DNA of 22,892 bases from JAUUZQ01 sp964538375 (lineage in GTDB: Bacteria; Bacteroidota; Bacteroidia; Bacteroidales; GCA-2748055). The translations under genes were made by a program, and so were the position numbers. The notes beneath the pieces were generated by a model that was not told where the DNA came from, made no database searches, and worked only from the letters and a program-made list of their open reading frames with translations. Positions 1 through 5,313 of this stretch are shown in pieces (the first letter of the stretch is position 1; every line of letters begins with the position of its first letter). The stretch lies in assembly GCA_964538375.1 (NCBI GenBank), contig CAZIFQ010000044.1:1-22892 (forward strand). Direction: 5' to 3'.

Positions 1-1
1 A

Positions 2-736
2 GGTGAAGAAAGTTTAAAGAGCGTAAAAGAACAGGACGCAGCGGAAATAAAAGCAGAAGAGCAGTTCACTCAGGAAAAAATAGCCATTATAAACAACGCG
101 GCAAATATATTTTCCGCTTTCAATGACAGGGCGATTGAAGAAAATGAAGAGAGATTGAACCGGGGATTAATAAGTGAGGAAGAATATGAAGCAGAATCCT
201 TAAAACTAAGACAGCGACAAGCGATATTTGATAAAGCACAGGCACTATTTAATATTGGAGTAAACACGGCCGTTGCGGTTACAAAGATTACAGCAGAGGC
301 GGCTTTATTATCACCATTTTTAATCCCCGCCATTATTGCTAGTGGAGTGTTACAGGCCGCCGCGGTCGCCGCTTCACCAATTCCACAATTCAATACTGGG
401 GGCGTGGTACAAACAGGGGGTGAATTACCTGGTTCAGCGCCGAACACAGACAATACCCTTGCGTTGGTAGAGCCTGGTGAGGTTGTATTAACCAAGTCGC
501 AACAATCATTTATGGGTGGCCCCGAAATGTTCCGTATGGCTGGTGTACCTGGATTTGCAACGGGTGGACTTATTGGAAGCTCACAGCAACCCGTTCAAAG
601 CATGGGTAATGATTTTGAAGGGTTTGCAGAAAGAATAGTCAAGGGAATAAACAACAAGTCCGTCACTCTAAATATTAATGAACTGCATAACGCAGAAGAT
701 ATTCTGGATATTATTCTAGATAGCAATGGATTGTGA
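2..736 (+). CDS. Phage tail tape-measure protein, C-terminal part (partial at window edge)
   Basis: The reading frame is already open at base 2 and runs without a stop to TGA 734-736, so this is the last ~244 codons of a longer gene; the TTG at 155 is internal and is not a real start. The visible protein begins with a charged helical region (about the first 75 residues), then an Ala/Ile-rich hydrophobic stretch (AALLSPFLIPAIIASGV), then Gly-rich repeats with FNTGGVV, LVEPGEVVLTKSQ and FATGGLIG. The pairing of 'TGG' repeats with a 'PGEVVL' segment is characteristic of the C-termini of tail tape-measure proteins of long-tailed phages, which set tail length and sit inside the tail tube. Downstream genes on the same strand are also phage-like. 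Whether the prophage is intact cannot be judged, because head, integrase and lysis genes lie outside the window or are absent. Confidence 0.82.
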   Translation, partial: GEESLKSVKEQDAAEIKAEEQFTQEKIAIINNAANIFSAFNDRAIEENEERLNRGLISEEEYEAESLKLRQRQAIFDKAQALFNIGVNTAVAVTKITAEAALLSPFLIPAIIASGVLQAAAVAASPIPQFNTGGVVQTGGELPGSAPNTDNTLALVEPGEVVLTKSQQSFMGGPEMFRMAGVPGFATGGLIGSSQQPVQSMGNDFEGFAERIVKGINNKSVTLNINELHNAEDILDIILDSNGL

Positions 737-773
737 TAAAATCGAGTTTGGGTGTATTTTGGATGATAAATAA

Positions 774-780
774 AAGGAGG
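774..780 (+). promoter_or_regulatory. Strong Shine-Dalgarno sequence for the SwmB-like phage gene
   Basis: AAGGAGG sits 5 bases before the GTG at 786. Bacteroidota chromosomal genes usually lack such a strong anti-SD match, and the neighbouring chromosomal genes here have none, so it supports both the GTG start and a phage origin for this gene. Confidence 0.7.
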
Positions 781-785
781 TTGCT

Positions 786-1154
786 GTGCTAGGATTAGGA
801 TTAGGAATTATACATAATAGGAGGAAGGTTGACAGCGCCCTGCCAGTATTATCTTCCGTGGAGGTTGGTAATGTTGCAGCGAATAAGATTGTGATGACTT
901 ACAGCGAGGCACTAGACGAATCAAACACACCCGCAACGACTGATTACAGCGTAACAAGCCGGGGCGCGAATGCAGCAACGAATATAGCTGTTAGTGGTTT
1001 GATCGTTACAATTACCCTGACCACTAATGTTTATTATGGCGACACGGTTCTACTCAGTTACACCGCAGGGGCTAATCCTATTCAAGATGCCGTTGGTAAT
1101 AAAGCGGCTGATTTAACGAGTCAAGCGGTTGTAAATAATGTATTAGAAACATAG
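786..1154 (+). CDS. Small SwmB/Ig-like domain protein, probable phage structural or accessory protein
   Basis: This 122-residue protein starts at GTG 786, selected by the AAGGAGG just upstream. After a short N-terminus (MLGLGLGIIHNRR) comes a single beta-rich module, about residues 20-120. Its signatures are MTYSEALDESNTP near the front, a central VSGLIVTITLT segment and a closing GDTVLLSYTAG...NPIQDAVGNKAADL. That pattern matches the SwmB family, an Ig-like repeat found in bacterial surface proteins and phage structural proteins. There is no signal peptide. It begins 49 bp after the tape-measure gene on the same strand, so it is probably cotranscribed with the late phage genes; a tail-tip, baseplate or decoration role is inference. 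Proteins with this domain are usually longer and multi-domain, so this may be a minimal or shortened form. Confidence 0.65.
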   Translation: MLGLGLGIIHNRRKVDSALPVLSSVEVGNVAANKIVMTYSEALDESNTPATTDYSVTSRGANAATNIAVSGLIVTITLTTNVYYGDTVLLSYTAGANPIQDAVGNKAADLTSQAVVNNVLET

Positions 1155-1203
1155 TGTTTTGCAATATGAAATAAAATACCTAATAGAATTAAAGTATTCG
1201 AAT

Positions 1204-1680
1204 ATGCCACAGAACAAAAAACATATAATTAATAAGCGACTTCACGATGTTTCTGACCTCTATTTACAGGGCATTTCGCAATTTGAGATTGCTAAAAAAG
1301 TAGGTGTTACTCAGGGGCAAATATCAAAGGATATAAAGAAATTATCCGAACAGTGGGTGAAAAAATCTATTGAAAATATAGATAAGATAAAAGCCGAGCA
1401 GTTAGCAAAGCTCGATTTATGGGAGGCAGAGGCGTCAAGCGCATGGTTTAAATCAAAAGAGCCTGAGATTACCGAACAGAGTGAGCAGATAGTTGTTGGG
1501 GGTAAAATTGTTGGTAGTGAGAAGAGGGTTTGTAAGAAAGTAAAAAAGGGTGCTGATGTTAGATGCATACAAATAATACTAAGCTGCATAAAACAGAGGT
1601 GCGAGCTATTAGGTATTGATAGCGGGGTAACGGTGAATTTTAGCCAAGTAAATATTCCTATTATTAATTGGATAAACTAA
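1204..1680 (+). CDS. Phage-family helix-turn-helix protein, copy 1 (terminase-small-subunit-like)
   Basis: The ATG at 1204 gives 158 residues; an in-frame TTG at 1159 would add 15, but the ATG version begins MPQNKK exactly where the downstream paralogue begins MPQNNK, so ATG is preferred. Residues ~8-50 form a helix-turn-helix (LYLQGISQFEIAKKVGVTQG, then QISKDIKKL). The middle is a charged helical region with EAEASSAWFKSKE and a Lys-rich insert (VGGKIVGSEKRVCKKVKKG). The C-terminus contains IKQRCELLGID, the 'RxxLLGID' segment common in small phage HTH proteins, many annotated as terminase small subunits or regulators. No enzymatic motif is visible. The gene is followed 20 bp later by a paralogue. 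DNA binding is well supported; a packaging rather than regulatory role is uncertain, because terminase genes normally start a late operon and this is at the end of one. Confidence 0.7.
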   Translation: MPQNKKHIINKRLHDVSDLYLQGISQFEIAKKVGVTQGQISKDIKKLSEQWVKKSIENIDKIKAEQLAKLDLWEAEASSAWFKSKEPEITEQSEQIVVGGKIVGSEKRVCKKVKKGADVRCIQIILSCIKQRCELLGIDSGVTVNFSQVNIPIINWIN

Positions 1681-1700
1681 AATATTAAAACTTACTTAAA

Positions 1701-2078
1701 ATGCCACAGAACAATAAATACGAAATACAATCCAGGCGAGAGAAAGTCGCTGAAATGTACTTGCAAGGAATACCACAACACGAGATAGGCCACGAGTTGG
1801 GCGTCTCACAAGGTCAGGTCAGTAAGGACCTTCAATTTATGTCCAAAAAGTGGAAGGAATCATCAATTGAAAACACTGGTAAGATAATAGCCAGGGAGCT
1901 TGCTAAAATCAATAAGGCCGAACAGCGGGCCTGGGAGGCCGTAGAAAAAAACTGTTCCTCGAAACACTTGAATATAATACTCGAATGCGTTGATAAAAGA
2001 TGTAAGCTGCTAGGAATTGACAAAGCAGAATCGACAACGCTACAAATAAGCATATCACCCAAAGAATGGGTGAAGTAA
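1701..2078 (+). CDS. Phage-family helix-turn-helix protein, copy 2
   Basis: 125 residues, ATG start. It is a clear paralogue of the gene just upstream: same MPQN start, same HTH layout (MYLQGIPQHEIGHELGVSQG, QVSKDLQFMSKKW), the shared SSIEN/KSIEN segment, and the same C-terminal motif (CVDKRCKLLGIDKAE). It differs mainly by lacking the ~35-residue Lys-rich insert of copy 1. The start regions also match at the nucleotide level (ATGCCACAGAACAA in both), which points to tandem duplication. It is the last gene before a strong terminator at 2115. It is probably a DNA-binding phage protein; terminase small subunit or transcription regulator are the two likely roles. Confidence 0.7.
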   Translation: MPQNNKYEIQSRREKVAEMYLQGIPQHEIGHELGVSQGQVSKDLQFMSKKWKESSIENTGKIIARELAKINKAEQRAWEAVEKNCSSKHLNIILECVDKRCKLLGIDKAESTTLQISISPKEWVK

Positions 2079-2114
2079 TATCTTAGATATCTTGTTTTGT
2101 TTCTTGGTACTTGC

Positions 2115-2145
2115 CCCCGGTGCGATTTGTGCCGGGGTTTTTATT
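2115..2145 (+). terminator. Rho-independent terminator after the HTH pair
   Basis: CCCCGGTGC (2115-2123) pairs with GTGCCGGGG (2129-2137), a 9-bp stem with two G-U pairs around a 5-base loop, followed by TTTTT. It closes the phage operon ending at 2078. Confidence 0.85.
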
Positions 2146-2205
2146 TAGAATCAATATTAATAATACTAAATAATACTTTAACTTACTATATATTAATGTA
2201 TTACG

Positions 2206-2237
2206 TTTGACAAGCATTGTAATTATTTGTACATTTA
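2206..2237 (+). promoter_or_regulatory. Candidate Bacteroidota promoter for the small ORFs
   Basis: TTTG (2206-2209) is followed 20 bases later by TACATTTA (2230-2237), a 7/8 match to the Bacteroidota -7 element TAnnTTTG. It lies 20 bases before the ATG at 2258, after the previous operon has been terminated, so the small ORFs would form their own unit. Confidence 0.4.
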
Positions 2238-2257
2238 TGTAACAAATCAATAATACA

Positions 2258-2461
2258 ATGGAAGCAATAGTAACACAATCAGCAGTCAGGGCCATTAAAA
2301 GAGCAGAGCCGGCAACCATATCAAATATGGACCTATCCAGGGATGAGGCAAACAGAATTATTTGCACTATGCCAGCGCCTCGCAGGATCACAAAAGGAAA
2401 GATTGTTAAAAAAGCAGTCAGGACCTTATTTATAGCAGTAGGAAAATTTATTATTAACTAA
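2258..2461 (+). CDS. Small hypothetical protein, basic, prophage-end region
   Basis: 67 residues from ATG 2258, preceded by a plausible promoter. The protein is basic (clusters ITKGKIVKKAVR near the C-terminus) and has no membrane segment or family motif that I recognise. It lies between two terminators, on the same strand as the phage genes, and is followed 12 bp later by another small ORF that shares a possible transcript. The promoter-ORF-ORF-terminator layout is the main evidence that it is real. Function unknown. Confidence 0.45.
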   Translation: MEAIVTQSAVRAIKRAEPATISNMDLSRDEANRIICTMPAPRRITKGKIVKKAVRTLFIAVGKFIIN

Positions 2462-2473
2462 ATACCATACAAG

Positions 2474-2635
2474 ATGATTAATGCAAGCACAGCGCACGAG
2501 GCAAGTTTAGAACTACGGAACCAGGCATTAAGAATGTCCCTGGGGGAAGAAATTAACAAGAAACTCTTTTTACAGTGTTTGGATGCAGTGGACCAATTCA
2601 CATACGAGCAAATGCAGGAAGAAATTGCAGGGTAA
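2474..2635 (+). CDS. Small hypothetical protein of 53 residues
   Basis: ATG 2474 to TAA 2633-2635. The translation starts MINASTAHEASLELRNQAL and continues as an acidic, amphipathic, mostly helical sequence ending QMQEEIAG. It is 12 bp downstream of the 67-residue ORF and 21 bp upstream of a terminator, so the pair looks like a short operon. No family is recognised; a small phage or host accessory protein is possible. Confidence 0.45.
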   Translation: MINASTAHEASLELRNQALRMSLGEEINKKLFLQCLDAVDQFTYEQMQEEIAG

Positions 2636-2656
2636 ATTTAAGATCCTTCATTCATT

Positions 2657-2686
2657 AAGCCCGGTTAATGCTGGGCTTTTTTATTT
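2657..2686 (+). terminator. Rho-independent terminator after the small ORFs
   Basis: AAGCCC (2657-2662) pairs with GGGCTT (2673-2678) around a ~10-base loop, followed by a T-rich run. It ends the + strand transcription unit before the tRNA. From here to the tRNA terminator at 2811 no gene is visible, only very short open frames. Confidence 0.75.
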
Positions 2687-2810
2687 CATATCACTAAATA
2701 GAACAGATGCAGGAAAATGATGTATCACCCGAACCACAAAGGATTGATTGAGCCCTCAGATTCATAGGAGTAATTTTAATAACGGGAAACATACGGGGAA
2801 TATTTGAACT

Positions 2811-2854
2811 AAAAAAGCCGTAACCAACTGATTAACAGCTTAATTACGACTTTT
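2811..2854 (-). terminator. Terminator downstream of tRNA-Pro
   Basis: Read on the minus strand, AAAAGTCGTAA pairs completely (one G-U) with TTACGGCTTTT, with a further short inner stem, and ends in a run of T. It begins a few bases after the tRNA 3' end, so it fits as its terminator. Confidence 0.7.
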
Positions 2855-2859
2855 CAATG

Positions 2860-2933
2860 TCGGGGTGAGAAGACTCGAACTTCCGACCCCATGTCCCCCA
2901 GACATGTGCGCTAGCCAACTGCGCCACACCCCG
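2860..2933 (-). tRNA. tRNA-Pro (anticodon GGG)
   Basis: The minus strand folds as a full cloverleaf: acceptor stem CGGGGTG/CACCCCG, D-arm GCGCAGTTGGCTAGCGC, anticodon stem CATGT/ACATG around the loop CTGGGGG, and a T-arm with GTTCGAG. The anticodon is GGG (2897-2899), reading proline codons CCC and CCU. The discriminator base is A (2860) and CCA is not encoded. Its 3' end points towards the prophage genes. Confidence 0.93.
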
Positions 2934-3072
2934 AACAAATGTGTCTGCAAATTTAAGAATTAAGTTGAATTGATCAACAGAGAATTTTGATAAAAACAAT
3001 GTCAGTATTCACTATACAGCAATGTGATTTTATGTATTATTGTAAATAATTGAATGAAACTATCTTACATCG

Positions 3073-4026
3073 ATGCGAAACACCTTGCCACTCTTATTTC
3101 TTCTGTTCCTCTCTTTCCAGCTTTCAGCCCAGGAATTTCCTCCCCCCAGCTCCAGGTCACAAATGATATATAAAACCTTAAAATCTGTTAATGCCTCAGA
3201 GAGGACTTTTGATAAGCTCTTAAACAAGCCAAAAAGAGGAACGAATAAGGTGAGCGCCAAAAAAATGAAAAGAGGACTCCTGTCCGAAGAAAAAGAAGTG
3301 GATGGATTTATGGTGCTGACGGTTCAAAACTCAAACGCAGAAAATAAACATATCATCTTTTTGCATGGAGGTGCTTATGTTTCTGAAGGAACGACCGGGC
3401 ATAGGGTAATCATGGAGAAACTGGCCCTTGCCTATAATTTCAAAGTTACCTTCATCGATTATCCGCTGGCTCCTGAGCATCAAGCTGGCTATACCCACGA
3501 AATAATTGCCAGGGCATATGAATTACTTACGGAGATATATAAAGATGATGAGTTCTATCTTTTTGGAGATTCTGCCGGGGGAGGATTGGCCCTCGCATTT
3601 TTGCAGAAGCTGCGAGATATAAAAGCTCCTGTTATGCCTGCAAAAACGGTTCTCCAATCTCCATGGCTGGATATCACTATGAGCAACCCGGAAATAGAAG
3701 CGTTTATTGAGAAAGATGTCCTCCTGGATTTTGAAGGATTGAAAGAATGTGGTAAGCTTTATGCCGGCGAACTCGATTTGAAGAACGCACTTGTATCACC
3801 GATATATGGAAGCTTTGATAACTTATCAGACATAAAAGTATTCGTCAGTACCCATGAGCTTTTTTATCCGGATTGTATCCTGCTTCAAGGTATGGTGAAA
3901 TCTGCAGAAGGAAGTTCAATTGATTTGTCGATAAAAGATAAAATGATTCATGACTGGATCGTTTTGCCCATAGATGAGCAAGACGAAACAATTCATGAAA
4001 TTGCTGCGTTTTTATTGGAGGATTGA
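3073..4026 (+). CDS. Secreted alpha/beta hydrolase, HSL-type esterase
   Basis: 317 residues. The N-terminus is a signal peptide (MRNTLPLLFLLFLSFQLSAQ, likely cut after residue 20). The hormone-sensitive-lipase family signatures follow: oxyanion-hole motif HGGA at 98-101, nucleophile elbow GDSAGG at 165-170 (Ser167), and His293 in MIHDW as the catalytic base. The acid is probably Glu262 or Asp267 in THELFYPD; many relatives have Asp at the first position. The family hydrolyses carboxyl esters of small or acylated substrates. The gene faces a GH10 xylanase tail to tail, so activity on esterified plant polysaccharide (such as acetyl xylan) is an attractive but unproven idea. No terminator separates the two genes. 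Confidence 0.85.
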   Translation: MRNTLPLLFLLFLSFQLSAQEFPPPSSRSQMIYKTLKSVNASERTFDKLLNKPKRGTNKVSAKKMKRGLLSEEKEVDGFMVLTVQNSNAENKHIIFLHGGAYVSEGTTGHRVIMEKLALAYNFKVTFIDYPLAPEHQAGYTHEIIARAYELLTEIYKDDEFYLFGDSAGGGLALAFLQKLRDIKAPVMPAKTVLQSPWLDITMSNPEIEAFIEKDVLLDFEGLKECGKLYAGELDLKNALVSPIYGSFDNLSDIKVFVSTHELFYPDCILLQGMVKSAEGSSIDLSIKDKMIHDWIVLPIDEQDETIHEIAAFLLED

Positions 4027-4028
4027 AT

Positions 4029-5168
4029 TTATTCTTCTAAGGACTGGGCTGCTTTGATGATATCTGCCACTACAGGTTTTGCATCGTAATTCCTGTCATA
4101 AAGCAAGGGATAATCTGTTCTTCCTTGTATTGGCCAGTAGTTTCTCCATGACTGATCATCTGTGAGTCCCCAAACGGTAACTCTTTTAATTTTATCATGT
4201 TGCCGCAGGAAGAGATCGAAAAACTCCATGTACCGGTCATGAAGAGCTATACTTACTGAATCGGGAAGACCATTCGGATATGGATCCATCATCTCCCAGT
4301 ACTTAAAATCTGCTGATACTTCAGCTCCGATATCTCTGGAGAGTAATGGAATTACTGTTATATCCAATTCAGTAACATGTACATCAACTCCGGCGGCGTC
4401 AAAGGCCTCAATACTTTTTTCAAACTCATCCAGGGGCGGTATGCTGTCTAGTCCGGAATGGGCCTGCATACCAACACCGTCAATTCTGATTCCCTTGGAT
4501 TTCAGGTCATTGACCAACTCAACAACACTGTTTCTTTTGCCTTCATGAAACATGGAATTGTCGTTGTAAAGTAATTCTGCTTTGGGATCAGCTTCATGCG
4601 CAAACTGAAAGGCCAACTCGATATAGGCAGGTCCGATGATATCATAAAACCTGGAATTGCGCCAGGAGCCGTCATCCAGGAATGCCTCATTCACCACGAT
4701 CCAGGCATCAACCCGACCCTTATATCGTTCCACCAGGGTAGTGATATGGGTTTTCATTCTTTCAATCAGTACCTCTCTGCTGACATATTTCCCTCCTGCA
4801 TCCATAAATAACCAATCTGGTGCTTGAGAGTGCCAGATCAGGCAGTGTCCAACGATATACATATCATAAGCTACGCCGAAATCTACCATGGCGTCTGATT
4901 GCCTGAAATCAAATACGCCTTCTTCCGGCTGGATTATTTCGCTCTTCATGCAGTTTTCTGCAACAATTGAATTAAAATTACGCACAATGATTTCAGTGGC
5001 GGCAGAATCGTCTCCATAAATTTGAATTGAGTTGAGAGCAGTCCCGATCAGGAATTTTCCATCAAGAGCCCCCTTTAAAGAGTCTGTGGGAGTTTCTTCC
5101 CTTGCACAGGACGATACAAGGATTGCCAGTCCAACGATGAAAGCAAATTTAAACAGCTTAGTTCTCAT
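4029..5168 (-). CDS. GH10 endo-1,4-beta-xylanase, lipoprotein
   Basis: 379 residues. A lipoprotein signal with lipobox LVSSC puts the acylated Cys at 21, suggesting an outer-membrane or periplasm-facing anchor. The rest is one glycoside hydrolase family 10 catalytic barrel: conserved active-site histidines in GHCLIWHSQ (about 108-114), acid/base Glu161 in WIVVNEAF, nucleophile Glu267 in HVTELDI, and the late Trp motif TVWGLTDDQSWR (331-342). GH10 enzymes cleave internal beta-1,4 bonds of xylan with retention. No carbohydrate-binding module is present. The frame ends 2 bp from the convergent esterase. An inverted repeat lies upstream of the start. It is not inside a visible SusCD locus, although a SusC gene occurs 16 kb away. 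Confidence 0.92.
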   Translation of the reverse strand: MRTKLFKFAFIVGLAILVSSCAREETPTDSLKGALDGKFLIGTALNSIQIYGDDSAATEIIVRNFNSIVAENCMKSEIIQPEEGVFDFRQSDAMVDFGVAYDMYIVGHCLIWHSQAPDWLFMDAGGKYVSREVLIERMKTHITTLVERYKGRVDAWIVVNEAFLDDGSWRNSRFYDIIGPAYIELAFQFAHEADPKAELLYNDNSMFHEGKRNSVVELVNDLKSKGIRIDGVGMQAHSGLDSIPPLDEFEKSIEAFDAAGVDVHVTELDITVIPLLSRDIGAEVSADFKYWEMMDPYPNGLPDSVSIALHDRYMEFFDLFLRQHDKIKRVTVWGLTDDQSWRNYWPIQGRTDYPLLYDRNYDAKPVVADIIKAAQSLEE

Positions 5169-5189
5169 GTTCTATTTCATTATTTATTA

Positions 5190-5210
5190 GCAGTGGTTTA
5201 TAAGCACTGC
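5190..5210. promoter_or_regulatory. Dyad symmetry upstream of the xylanase gene
   Basis: GCAGTG (5190-5195) and CACTGC (5205-5210) are perfect inverted arms around GTTTATAAG, centred about 32 bases before the xylanase ATG. It could be an operator or a 5' leader hairpin. No good TAnnTTTG element was seen next to it. Confidence 0.35.
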
Positions 5211-5253
5211 TATCTGCTCATCTTTTACTCAATCCCTTCTCATTCTTAAACTC

Positions 5254-5307
5254 AAGGCACTCAAGGCACTCAAGGCACTCCAAGTACTCCAAGTACTCAA
5301 GGCACTC
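5254..5307. repeat. Array of 9-bp tandem repeats (6 units)
   Basis: Six adjoining units: AAGGCACTC three times, CAAGTACTC twice, AAGGCACTC once. The same unit family recurs at 9025-9042 and 19333-19368. The array fills the gap between the xylanase 5' side and the kinase 3' end. Confidence 0.9.
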
Positions 5308-5313
5308 CCTCCA

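Noticed and set aside
70..495. Minus-strand frame opposite the tape-measure gene
   Set aside because: Antisense shadow of a well-supported phage protein frame; Ser/Ala-rich composition without motifs.
1159..1203. TTG start giving the first HTH protein 15 extra residues
   Set aside because: The downstream paralogue starts at the residue equivalent to the ATG at 1204, and no ribosome-binding site favours the TTG.
2083..2391. Minus-strand frame of 102 residues between the HTH gene and the small ORFs
   Set aside because: It runs through a strong + strand terminator and the promoter of the small ORFs, and resembles no protein family.
2701..2760. Very short frames after the second terminator (MQENDVSPEPQRID and a neighbour)
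   Set aside because: Fewer than 20 codons, no promoter or ribosome-binding site; cannot be separated from chance.
5254..5307. 9-bp array considered as a CRISPR array
   Set aside because: Units adjoin directly with no spacers and are far shorter than CRISPR repeats; no cas genes are present.
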